64,000 bases of DNA, taken from positions 11,920,028 to 11,984,027 of the forward strand of contig OZ020519.1 in the NCBI GenBank assembly GCA_963971425.1, written 5' to 3'. Under the pieces are notes generated by a model, which worked only from the letters and a program-made list of their open reading frames with translations, was not told the DNA's origin and searched no databases. The DNA comes from Bryoerythrophyllum caledonicum. Lineage: Eukaryota; Streptophyta; Bryopsida; Pottiales; Pottiaceae. The translations under genes were made by a program, and so were the position numbers. Positions within the stretch are counted from its first letter, which is position 1. Every line of letters starts with the position of its first letter. Positions 47,779 to 57,167 of the stretch are shown in pieces.

Positions 47779-49722
47779 ATGGCTGACAACAGGGTGCATT
47801 ACCAAGATGCAGATATGCAACTCCATGAAGCTTATAATGTGGAAATTGCATCTGCTATTGCAACTCCTAACGATGTCAGCGGTGGTAACTTAGGTAGAGG
47901 CCACGGCAGCAGAGGTGGACCAAGCGAGAGAGGTGGCACACGAGGCGTTGGAATGAACCAAGAATTTTTTGCACTCGGACGAAGTAATTCTCGTGGATCA
48001 CAATCACATTCACGAGGTACACGAGGATCTATGGGGGGAGGACGTGGAGCTGGGCGGTCTCGAGGATCAGAAAGCTTGGTTGGGGATCGAAACCTTGGAG
48101 GTCGTAGTTCAGGTGGCTCCAGTGTTGATCTCGAGCGTGGAGCCTCATCGATACGACCACTTTCACATAATGTGGTACCAACGCCATCAGAGTCATTAGT
48201 TCCCAGCGAACCTTCAGACGCAACAGGACGTGGACGGGGCAAACGACCAGCAGATTCAGAGGACTCGGGACGTGGGAAGAAAAGGCAAAGGACCTCTCAT
48301 GTAGATCAGATGAGCAAGCCTTTCAGGACCAAGGTTGTGGCCGAGTTATTATCATGGTATAAAGATCATGATCTAGGTCAGCTGGAGAGACGCTACTTGA
48401 ATCGAGGTGCTGCTAGATTGGAATCGTTGGGGGAGAGATTGAAAACAATTGTCGACGGCGTTGCTAACGAAGAAACATTTGCCGAAGACAAACGCCGTTT
48501 TTCTTACGAAGAGTGGGTAAAGGAATACACTCAGAATGCCATTTTTAACCCCGTCATAACGCTTTGGGAGGTACAAGCCAAGATATTAACAAAAGAAGGT
48601 CGTGTGATATCTGGGTGGGAAGAATTGAAGGTGAAGTTAGATAAATTCAAGGAGGGGGTAATGAAAGTCAAGCCTCGAGGGAGGGTGAGCCAAAATGTCC
48701 CTTGGATTGAACGTGATTTGTCCGCGCGAATTGCAACGAGAGGTTGCGAAGGGGTGGTGTGGCTCCCATTAGAGGCGGTGATAAAGGGACTAGATGGGAG
48801 GAACTATGAAGGTGGCTTTGGAATTGTGCGACGTGTGAGCATCGAAGGTCTGAGCTGCATTCCACCAAGTATAGAGTTCGCGGGGAAGACAATGAAGGAG
48901 GATTCGAAGACGAAGAATCGGGAGAAACGATCAATCGAGGCGCTAGCGTGTCCGGTGGATCATGCGGGGGTAATCAAGATTCAATTTCTCGATAGAAGAA
49001 CGTACGAGTCATATACTCTATGGTGGAACAGAGGCTCACTCGCGTCCGTTTGGAGAATTGACTCAAAATACGAAGAGGAACATGAGGATGACATTCTAAG
49101 AAGTGCTGGAATCGACCTCGATGCCCGTCTAGAATTGTGCATTTATCGCAAAAACCGGGCATATTTAGCATGGGCACTCATGTGCATTATGGACGTGATA
49201 CATTCTCAACGGCTATTGCACAATGATTTGAGTCCCAACAATGTAATGCTTCATTTCCCAAAAGAAAAAACCGACGCCGTATACATTGGGGTGTGTGATT
49301 GGGGAATGGCATCTTGGGACGGCGAAGATAAGATGTCGAACTATGGTTGACCATCTAGAAGGGAGGTGCAAGCTTATAGAGGTAAATACCAACATGCGGC
49401 CCCCGAGCTATTCCATGTGTATGGCAAGCCCGGAACGGCAACATCACCGAGAAGAATGGGAATAATGCATAAGCACAACGATAGATCTGAGGCGTATGCA
49501 GTGGGGTACTTGGCAAGGAGGATTTTCAACCGCGATTGCTCTTCAAGCTTGTTCCAGAAGAACAAAAATCCAAGTTCATTGTCGCGTCGGTTTGAGCAAA
49601 ATATGGATGAGTTGTTAAAACCTGATCCACTAGAGCGATCCACCGTCACGCATGTGGTAGACATGTTGAAAAGACCGCCTTACAACCTGGAAACCCCATG
49701 GGACTTCTTCCGCAATGAGTAG
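47779..49722 (+). CDS. Divergent protein kinase-like gene carried by the hAT
   Basis: ATG 47779 (MADNRVHYQD) is the first true ATG of the frame. Residues about 35-190 are Gly/Arg/Ser-rich with RGG repeats, followed by a basic KKRQR stretch. From about residue 215 a region starting SKPFRTKVVAELL is unrecognised. The kinase-like domain follows: EGGFGIVRRV (glycine loop, about 343), AGKTMK (candidate lysine), LLHNDLSPNNVMLHF (catalytic loop with HND for HRD, about 480), CDWGMA (DWG for DFG, about 506) and HAAPELF (APE, about 540). One in-frame TGA at about residue 523 splits it before APE. CGA to TGA is the simplest origin. Intact it would be about 647 residues. A host-derived or long-resident cargo gene is likely. 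Activity is unknown. Confidence 0.72.
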
Positions 49723-49977
49723 TATATTGTGATTTCATAGACCTTAGATTTTGCTCGATATGTCGGATGTTGTTAATGGTGTGAAGTATATACTTCTTTT
49801 GTAATCCCTTTTTGTAACAAGAGAAATCCTACGTGGACTTCCCTGATGTTTTGAATAAAGGCAAAGTGTTTATGAAACGATGTTTTCGTCTTCCCATCCG
49901 CGCCTTCAAAACCTCTCAAATAAAGACAGAATAACTCCATCCACAATCACACAACCGCCTAACCCGCAACCAGTTTG

Positions 49978-50440
49978 TGGCCCATCGAAGGCAGTCCGCG
50001 CCCAGTCCGCTCCCCATCCGCATCCTATCCGCACCCATCCGCAATTCCAACCTGCCCCCATCCGCACACCATCCACAGCTCCCATCCGCACTCTCTATCT
50101 GCTCCATCCGCTCCCCACCCGCTCCACATCAGCAGTCCCCACCCGCCCCCATCCGCTCCTCATCCGCAGTTTCCACCCGCCCCCATCTGCTCCCCACCCG
50201 CTCCTCATCCGCAGTCGATACCTGCTCCCCATCCGCTTCCAACCCGCACACCATCCGCAACACTTGCGTCCGCAGTTCTTGTCCGCTCCCCGTCCGCGTC
50301 CTATCCGCACCCTTCTGGGCCCCATCCGCCCCCATCCGCTCCCCACCCGCCCCCATCCCCAGTCCCCACCCGCCCCCATTCGCTCCCCAGCCGCTCCTCA
50401 TCCGCAATCGATACCCGCTCCCCATCCGCCCCTGTCCGCC
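49978..50440. repeat. ATCCGC minisatellite near the right hAT end
   Basis: C-rich plus strand, in the same orientation as the arrays at 36.4 and 47 kb. It stands about 260 bp inside the right terminus, as the first array stands about 240 bp inside the left one. Confidence 0.85.
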
Positions 50441-50710
50441 AAAAAAATGCAAGCTCACAAAATTTTCACTCAAGGGTTAATATTACATCCCTAAAGGTAA
50501 ACGAGATGATATACACGTAGGATGTCATTGCCACCTAGGACGGCCATGTCCACCCTAAAGTAACTAAGTTATCTCTTGTGGGGGTAAAGCCTGTCTTTGA
50601 CCCTACGTTGACCCTATTGTGTCGTGACGAAAGGATTCGTCACGACACGATGCGTCATAACGACGCGTCACTGTCACAATGTCGCAATAGACAACCCTGA
50701 CCAACGATGA

Positions 50711-51793
50711 ATTTCATATACCTAGAGATGGTACTATGCATATTTGTACAATTAAAATCCAAGTAGAAAAGCGGATTGTATAGGGGATGAGTTATTGTTT
50801 TCCCTAGTATTGTTTCTTTCCCACGAAACAAAATTGGAATAAGCTTGAACAATGTAAGTGCATTTTTTTGGTTACTTCATCTCATTATCTCTTGATGATT
50901 CATTTCAAAATGCTCTTGAAAATTACACGTACGGTGTTGTTTTTAAAAATTGAAGCGATTCCCATTTCACTTTCAAAATCCACATACCCTCACACAAAAC
51001 CACATGCTATTTCAACAAGGAGAATTGAAAAGCGGCCTTCCATTTTTTAATAACAAATAAAGAATTTACTATTTTACCTCATATTTCAGGTTGTTGGCCG
51101 GATTAGCACCCTGAGATTCTTGGTTTGTATTAAAAAATAATCCTGAAAATTTAATTTTACTTGACAAATTTGAAGAAAATGTTTTTTATTTAGCCTATGG
51201 TATTTTAGAAAAAAATAATGTAATTTTCACAGCTAGGAAGTAAAAATAAAAACTACTAATTTTTCTATAAAAATATATATTTCATTTTCAATATTTCAAT
51301 TGAAGCGATTTTCAATATTTCAAAACCATTTTCAATATTTCAATATCGAAATCTGGAAATTTTCTAAGCAATTTCAATTTCAATTTTCTGAAAATTTAGT
51401 GTAGGTTTTCTAAAATAATAGAGTAGAATTAAAAATAACAGAGTAGAACCTAGTGGTGATTACCATGATTTCAATTTCAATTTCAGTTTCAATTAAATTG
51501 AAATTCAACAGATTTGAATTTCAGTTCAATTGAAATTCAACTTCAGTAGAACCTTGTGGTGATTACCTAATTCTGTAGGGTAAATAAAAAAGTAGAACCA
51601 AGCAGTGGTTACCAAGCGCCATCCCATCAAATGCGAAGAAAAGTCAACAAAGTTGAAAAGGGGCGTGCGGCAAAAAAAAAAAAACGGCGCTCTGCGGTGT
51701 AGCCTTTCATACACCAAAGGCTGAACCACTCCTGGCGTGGACCACATTTCCCGACCTAGCGTGGAAAATTCCACGCCAGGAGTGGAGATGCTC
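50711..51793. other. Right part of the Harbinger element (3' non-coding)
   Basis: After the transposase stop (50708-50710) comes AT-rich DNA with TTCAATTTCAATTT simple repeats (51290-51545). The right terminus holds GGAATTTTCCACGCC-like inverted motifs also found in the family's MITEs. No gene is seen. Confidence 0.7.
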
Positions 51794-51796
51794 TCA

Positions 51797-52271
51797 GCAA
51801 GCTTCAGTAGACTATTGCGCACCTGATGACTAATGCGCACCATCACTGCCGGGTCTCCTTGACCTTCCGATTTACCACCAGGAGGCCACATTGGCTTAGT
51901 ATCAACCCAGTATCACACCATCATCAACAGTTCATCACCTGGGTATCAATCGAGAAGTGGTCACTGCAGTACGAATGCGGCCTCACTCGTAACATCATCC
52001 AAGACTGAAAGATTCCCCCTTGACTGAGATAGGACAACCCAAAACCGACAGGCGATGCAAAGCCGCTCCCTTCTGTGCCCTTCCTAGACTTCAGAGCGGA
52101 AATGTAAGCCGTCCTTACATACAGCATGCGGCGGAATTGGGTCGCAGTTCGGCTTTGGGTACCTTAGGTTGAGAAGTATAAATCTCAAGACGAACAGAGT
52201 TTATTCCAGAGTCCTCCGCAACGTCTGAAGCTCATCGTCCATCACAAGTGTTGTGTTTAGGTTCACTAGAA
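51797..52271 (+). promoter_or_regulatory. Proximal promoter and 5' UTR of MTPSL copy 1
   Basis: A TATAAAT box at 52177-52183 lies 89 bp before ATG 52272. The Harbinger right end stops 479 bp upstream of the ATG, cutting copy 1 off from its older upstream DNA. Bases 51864-52024 (161 bp) are absent from copy 2. The deleted or inserted block is bounded by CCTTGAC on both sides. Confidence 0.75.
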
Positions 52272-53567
52272 ATGGCGCTTCAAGCTCAGATGAGTGGAGG
52301 TCAGTACTTCTGCCACACACGTCGGTGCAGTAGTTTTCCGAGCAGCGCCACCAGTGCCGCGATCCCTTCCTTTGTGAGCGCATTCCCGAGTAGATCCTCG
52401 CTGCGAGTTGCCAGCCAGTCCCCCGAGAAGCTGCAGCAGCATTGCCGTCCTCTGCGATGTGCGGCGGCTGCTAGTTCCAGGGAGGCGACCGTAGTCGACG
52501 CGGGCAGTGAGAATCAGACTGAGCTTCCGCCGCTGCTGGCAACCGTGTTGGTGCCGGGGCTCCCACCGTGCCAAGGGAGCCCGTTTGTCGAGGAGGCGCT
52601 GGAGTACGTGAAAAACATCGGACCAGCTGACAATTTCGAGGCCTGGTTCCATGTTGGCCTTTCGTTTATCAGCTTCGCGTACTGCAATGCGGTGAGCGCG
52701 GAGCGTCTCGCGGCCATGACAGAGACGTGCACCCTGATGACGATGCTGGACGACCTCCTGATCGACAATCAGGACCCCGCGCGCTTGACGAGCCTCGGCG
52801 TCGACCCGGCCATTCTCGACAGCCCGGACAGCATCTACCAGTTCATGACCCACGCGGAGAAGACTTTCCGCCGGGAGGACCGGCCGGAGAATCCTAACCG
52901 GCTGGAGGAGTTACTCTGGCAGGGCGGGCGCGACATACGAGCGCTCTGCCCCACTCCGGAGCCGTGGAACCGATACGCCGATGCGTTTCGTGACTTCCTC
53001 TACGCCAACTACGAGGTCTACCGCGACGGGATAAAGTTCGAAGACGAGGAGACGTACATAGCGCAGCGAAGGGGAACTGTGGGGATTCCGATGATGCTTG
53101 CCACGATTCCGTTGAGCCTCGACTCGTACCTGCCCGCGGAGGTCCTGGAGCACCCAGACATGCAACGACTCAACAAGCTCGCCACGGACTATAACACTTA
53201 CAACCAGGACATCTTCTCGTACGGCCGCGACATGGCGGAAGGATCAAACAACGTGATCAAACTGGTCATGGATAGTAATCCCGGGATGACGCTGGTGCAA
53301 GCCTCATGGCAAGTTCTCAACAAGGTGAGGGGCTTCGCGGAGGAGTTTCTGGAGCTGGAAGCCACTATGGAGCTGCCCAAGTCGTGGGAGGAGAAATACG
53401 ATGTGCCCCTCTACCTTCTAGGCGTCAAGGAAGCCATGGCTGGGGTCGCCTACTGGCACAGCAAGTGCAAGCGTTACCGCATCGCCGACTCCCCTTTCCC
53501 TGAGATGCGTGACGAAGACGTTCCTTTCCTGCCCATTGCAGATGCCATCAAAGTCATCAGTAAGTAA
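52272..53567 (+). CDS. Microbial-type terpene synthase-like protein (MTPSL), copy 1
   Basis: 431 residues, intronless and GC-rich. ATG 52272 is the first ATG after the TATA box. Residues 1-75 are Ser/Arg/Ala-rich with few acids, like a plastid transit peptide. The class-I terpene synthase fold is marked by DDLLID (160-165, DDxxxD metal site); QRRGTVG (265-271, diphosphate-sensing Arg region); QDIFSYGRD (312-320), an altered NSE/DTE site where the usual N-D-x-x-S-x-x-x-E has Gln and Asp at its ends; and W395-H-S-K-C-K-R401-Y402, the WxxxxxRY motif. It would ionise a prenyl diphosphate, probably in plastids if the N-terminus is a transit peptide; the product cannot be read from sequence. The lack of introns and the GC content fit the proposed microbial origin of the family. 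A polyadenylation-like AATAAA lies at about 53646. Confidence 0.85.
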   Translation: MALQAQMSGGQYFCHTRRCSSFPSSATSAAIPSFVSAFPSRSSLRVASQSPEKLQQHCRPLRCAAAASSREATVVDAGSENQTELPPLLATVLVPGLPPCQGSPFVEEALEYVKNIGPADNFEAWFHVGLSFISFAYCNAVSAERLAAMTETCTLMTMLDDLLIDNQDPARLTSLGVDPAILDSPDSIYQFMTHAEKTFRREDRPENPNRLEELLWQGGRDIRALCPTPEPWNRYADAFRDFLYANYEVYRDGIKFEDEETYIAQRRGTVGIPMMLATIPLSLDSYLPAEVLEHPDMQRLNKLATDYNTYNQDIFSYGRDMAEGSNNVIKLVMDSNPGMTLVQASWQVLNKVRGFAEEFLELEATMELPKSWEEKYDVPLYLLGVKEAMAGVAYWHSKCKRYRIADSPFPEMRDEDVPFLPIADAIKVISK

Positions 53568-54989
53568 AAGAACATGGTGGGTTTATCAGTATGTAGGAGA
53601 CCATATATATGGTCACGTATATTACTCTTAGAATACAACAAGTGTAATAAAATGTAGCAAGGTATACACCTCAGGATTCAAGTCTCTTTTGCTGGATTGT
53701 AAGACATTTCTAAGAAGCCAATGATCTCTTGCATTGTCCCGCTTCTCTATTACAATTGACTCTTTGACACTGGCAAGGAGAGATTACACTCAGATAATGT
53801 GAACTATGTATTCATGACCTTGAACTAACCTAAAGAAGTTGTATGATTCACCGATTACCTACCATAAATCTTCCTTCGTGAACGGGATCTTGTCAACACC
53901 GAAATGAAAACCCTAATTCGAGATCAACTGATGAACCCAAACACACGAACACTCTCTAGATCTGGTTAAACACGCACACCAAACATTGTACGAAAGAAAC
54001 GAGGACATTCCCAGCAGAGACCAGCGAAACCTCAACAAACCCTAAACCTCACTGATATCATCCTCAGTACCAAAAGTTCATAAGCAACATCGTGAAAGGA
54101 TCTCGACAATTCAGAAAAAGAAACGCTAAATCGAAACCAGAAAACAACACTTTCTAGACCTGTTTAACAAGCACACCGACAAACACTGCACAAGAGAAAG
54201 AAGTGGACTTTCCCACCAGAGACCCTAAACCCTAAACAAACGCGATCCAGTGAGCCTTCATCGAGCGAACGAGCTTGTCATCGACTGCGCGAAGTGCGGG
54301 GCCCATGCGGAGCACGATCTCTCGCGCTTCGACGCACACGGGCGGCACACCAACGCACGCGCACCCTCGAATATCTATGCGGACATCATCATCAGGCTCA
54401 CGAGCGAAGCGGGCAGCAGCAGCAGCGAGAGAGAACAAGGGACCAAGCCGAGACGCCGGCGCTCATCGGATTGAAAACTGTGGCAAATCATATGCGCAAG
54501 CATCGCGTGCGCATCAGAGCGTGTTTTGCTTGGGGTCGTGAATGTCCTCACGCGCCGTTAGTGCGCCACATGGGTGTTAGTTCATGATTGGTTCAAAGCC
54601 ACATTGGGTGTTAGTGCGCCACATTGGGTGTTAGTTCATGATTGGTTCAAAGCTGCCGGTTTTTAGTCAATGCAGAAGTGGTTATTGGTACAACTTAGTG
54701 TGGAAATAGAGAGTATGGTAAGTCGAGGAATGGGTCACGGCTTACTATCCACTTTGAAAATTTGTAGCAATTTCAATATGAAGAAATAAATGGTCATGAC
54801 AATTGCAATATTCATGAAATCCTATTTTGAATTCCCAGAAAATGTCTTACCACGTATACAAACGCTATAAATAGGTCAGCAAGCTTAAGTTGGTGGTTAT
54901 AGGTCATCCAACCTTAGGGCACCGAGACTCATTGTTCGCTTGTGTTCATCGTTTTGGTTGTGTGTAATTATGCGGGTTATTCGACGTGC
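53568..54989. other. Spacer between the two MTPSL copies
   Basis: Up to about 53885 this is the duplicated 3' flank. A direct repeat follows (about 53946-54040 and 54148-54240, sharing AAC(A)CTnTCTAGA and GACATTCC/GACTTTCC-like strings). Then comes a GC-rich stretch with a minus-strand ORF of 68 residues (54232-54438, MFSLAAAAARFAREPDDDV...) that I do not recognise. Short tandem copies of GGGTGTTAGTTCATGATTGG lie at 54565-54650. Nothing is recognised after that. Confidence 0.5.
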
Positions 54990-55113
54990 TTGAATTCTTT
55001 TCCATTTAAGAAAAAGAGAATTGTGACTTACAACATGGGGTAGTGCAAAGGATTTTATTTTATTTTGGTTTAATGTGAAGTGTCTTTTCTGTTCTCAATA
55101 TTGAAGTGTCTAA

Positions 55114-55503
55114 GAGCATCTCCACCCCAAGACGGAGAACCACCAAATTGGAGTTTTGTGAGGTCAAAAAGTTGCACCCATCACCTCAAAACGGGGAAAC
55201 TTTATAAAATTTTAGAAGTTTTGGTGCATGGCACACCAAAAGCTCCTTGGATGGGGGGAGTGTGCCATTTTTTGATGTTGGTGACACACCCATACCCTCG
55301 CGAAACATGGCGCCATGTCATTGATGTCGACACGTGGCACCGTGTCATTGGTGGCGGGAGGTAAAAGGTCAAAGCATTTTTTTGGGTAAAATTTTTTGGA
55401 GCTTGGGGTGGAGCCAAGCAAGCACCAAACCCTCAACCACTCCTGGCATGAAATTTTTTTCCATTCTAGCATGGAAAATTCCACGCCAGGAGTGGAGATG
55501 CTC
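55114..55503. mobile_element. 390-bp Harbinger MITE in the copy-2 upstream region
   Basis: The ends GAGCATCTCCACCCC and (inverted) GAGCATCTCCACTCC are flanked by TAA on both sides (55111-55113 and 55504-55506). Over its first 100 or so bases it is nearly identical to the left end of the Harbinger at 31835, and the last 60 bp match that element's right end. It is therefore an internal-deletion derivative of that family. It has no genes. Confidence 0.92.
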
Positions 55504-55767
55504 TAAAACCTTTACAAGTGGAGGACAGACCAAAAAAGTCTGTTGCTTCAGCAGGCTTCAGTAGACTAATGCGCACTTGATGACATCATCACTGCCGGGT
55601 CTCCTTGACTGAGGTAGGACAACCAGAAACCGACAGGCTACCCAAAGCCGCTCCGTTCTGTGACCTTCCTAGACTTCAGAGTGGAAATGTAAGCCGCGTT
55701 TACAAACAGAAGGGGGCCGAATTGGATCGCAAGTCGGCTTTGGGGTGTCTTACCTTAGGTTGAGAAG

Positions 55768-55774
55768 TATAAAT
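55768..55774 (+). promoter_or_regulatory. TATA box (TATAAAT) of MTPSL copy 2
   Basis: It sits in the same context (GAGAAG-TATAAAT-CTC) as in copy 1 and lies 89 bp before its ATG. Confidence 0.7.
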
Positions 55775-55862
55775 CTCAAGACGAACAGAGTTTATTCCAG
55801 AGTCCTCCGCAACGTCTGAAGCTCATCGTCCATCACAAGTGTTGTGTTTAGGTTCACTAGAA

Positions 55863-57167
55863 ATGGCGCTTCAAGCTCAGATGAGTGGAGGTCAGTACTT
55901 CTGCCACACACGTCGGTGCAGTAGTTTTCCGAGCAGCGCCACCAGTGCCGCGATCCCTTCCTTTGTGAGCGCATTCCCGAGTAGATCCTCGCTGCGAGTT
56001 GCCAGCCAGTCCCCCGAGAAGCTGCAGCAGCATTGCCGTCCTCTGCGATGTGCAGCGGCTGCTAGTTCCAGGGAGGCGACCGTAGTCGACGCGGGCAGTG
56101 AGAGTGGTGAGAATCAGACTGAGCTTCCGCCGCTGCTGGCAACCGTGTTGGTGCCGGGGCTCCCACCGTGTCAAGGGAGCCCGTTCGTCGAGGAGGCGCT
56201 GGAGTACGTGAAGAACATCGGACAAGCTGACAATTTCGAGGCCTGGTTCCATTTTGGCCTTTCGTTTATCAGCTTCGTGCACTGCAATGCGGTGAGCGCG
56301 GAGCGGCTCGCGGCCATGACAGAGACGTGCACTCTGATGACGATGCTGGACGACTTCCTGATCGACAACCAGGACCCCGCTCGCTTGACGAGCCTCGGCG
56401 TCGACCCGGCCATTCTCGACAGCCCGGACAGCATCTACCAGTTCATGACCCACGCGGTGAAGACTTTCCGCCGGGAGGACCGGCCGGAGAATCCTAACCG
56501 GCTGGAGGAGTTACTCTGGCAGGGCGGGCGCGACATACGAGCGCTCTGCCCCACTCCGGAGCCGTGGAACCGATACGCCGATGCGTTTCGTGACTTCCTC
56601 TACGCCAACTACGAGGTCTACCGCGACGGGATAAAGTCCGAAGACGAGGAGACGTACATAGCGCAGCGAAGGGGAGCTGTGGGGATTCCGATGATGCTTG
56701 CCACGATTCCGTTGAGCCTCGACTCGTACCTGCCCGCGGAGGTCCTGGAGCACCCAGACATGCAACGACTCACCAAGCTCGCCACGGACTACAACACTTA
56801 CATCCAGGACATCTTCTCGTACGCCCGCGACATGGCGGAAGGATCATCGAACGTGATCAAAGTGGTCATGGATAGTAATCCCGGGATGACGCTGGCGCAA
56901 GCCTCATGGCAAGTTCTCAACAAGGTGAGGGGCTTCGCGGAGGAGTTTCTGGAGCTGGAAGCCACTATGGAGCTGCCCAAGTCGTGGGAGGAGAAATACG
57001 ACGTGCCCCTCTACCTTCTAGGCCTCAAGGAAGCCATGGCTGGGTTCGCCTACTGTCACAGCAAGTGCAAGCGTTACCGCATCGCCGACTCCCCTTTCCC
57101 TGAGATGCGAGACGAAAACGTTCCTTTCCTGCCCGTTGCTGATGCCATCAAAGTCATCAGTAAGTAA
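55863..57167 (+). CDS. Microbial-type terpene synthase-like protein (MTPSL), copy 2
   Basis: 434 residues, intronless. It is identical to copy 1 through residue 80, then has a three-residue insertion (SGE) and 19 substitutions. Active-site landmarks are DDFLID (L to F in the metal motif), QRRGAVG (T to A beside the diphosphate-sensing Arg), QDIFSYARD (G to A in the NSE-like site), and C for W in the WxxxxxRY motif (CHSKCKRY). Counted by eye there are about 19 amino-acid-changing and 12 silent codon differences, with all but one of the silent changes also after residue 80. The frame is intact, so it is probably expressed or recently was. Product specificity may differ from copy 1. The 3' UTR has AATAGA where copy 1 has AATAAA. 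Confidence 0.85.
   Translation: MALQAQMSGGQYFCHTRRCSSFPSSATSAAIPSFVSAFPSRSSLRVASQSPEKLQQHCRPLRCAAAASSREATVVDAGSESGENQTELPPLLATVLVPGLPPCQGSPFVEEALEYVKNIGQADNFEAWFHFGLSFISFVHCNAVSAERLAAMTETCTLMTMLDDFLIDNQDPARLTSLGVDPAILDSPDSIYQFMTHAVKTFRREDRPENPNRLEELLWQGGRDIRALCPTPEPWNRYADAFRDFLYANYEVYRDGIKSEDEETYIAQRRGAVGIPMMLATIPLSLDSYLPAEVLEHPDMQRLTKLATDYNTYIQDIFSYARDMAEGSSNVIKVVMDSNPGMTLAQASWQVLNKVRGFAEEFLELEATMELPKSWEEKYDVPLYLLGLKEAMAGFAYCHSKCKRYRIADSPFPEMRDENVPFLPVADAIKVISK

Larger units (their letters stand above)
36138..50699 (+). mobile_element. 14.6-kb hAT element with three gene blocks
   Basis: Both ends read CAGGGTTGTCTATTG (inverted), a typical hAT terminus. They are flanked by an exact 8-bp duplication, ACCAACGA, at 36130-36137 and 50700-50707. 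Inside, in order, are a C-rich minisatellite, a hAT transposase (+), a G-rich (inverted) minisatellite, a RING/coiled-coil gene (-), a C-rich minisatellite, a kinase-like gene (+) and a C-rich minisatellite. Most hAT elements are 2-5 kb with a single gene, so this is very large. The clean TSD shows that the whole block moved, or at least inserted, as one unit, unless other elements arrived later. The subterminal DNA has many TGTCGTGAC / GTCACGACA repeats. Confidence 0.92.
31835..51793 (+). mobile_element. PIF/Harbinger DNA transposon, split by a hAT insertion
   Basis: The left end is GAGCATCTCCACCCC and the right end, inverted, is GAGCATCTCCACTCC. Both are flanked by TCA (31832-31834 and 51794-51796), the 3-bp duplication expected of PIF/Harbinger. 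Without the nested hAT and its 8-bp duplication it is about 5.39 kb, normal for an autonomous member. It carries both expected genes, a Myb/SANT-like ORF1 and a DDE transposase, on the plus strand. Copy 2 of the duplicated locus has the intact empty site at about 55541-55560, so the insertion is younger than the duplication. Confidence 0.92.
31539..53885 (+). repeat. Tandem duplication, copy 1 (MTPSL gene plus flanks), interrupted by Harbinger
   Basis: The unit starts at TTGAATTCTTTTCCATTT and ends soon after the 3' UTR. It matches the copy at 54990-57440. Without the 19.96-kb insertion it is about 2.4 kb. It keeps the empty site for copy 2's MITE: GTGTCTAAAA at about 31657, where copy 2 has TAA-MITE-TAA. 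Confidence 0.85.

Noticed and set aside
36309-50494. Long ORFs of Pro/Ser/His or Gly/Trp-rich protein in the minisatellites
   Set aside because: They are read-throughs of the ATCCGC repeat in several frames, with no family resemblance.
52248-52271. An upstream start for the MTPSL genes 24 bases before ATG
   Set aside because: The triplet there is GTG, not ATG. The first ATG (52272 and 55863) has a good context and opens the transit-like peptide.
52266-56453. Antisense ORFs of about 195 residues over both terpene synthase genes
   Set aside because: They are shadows of GC-rich codon use on the opposite strand; the sense frame has all the conserved motifs.
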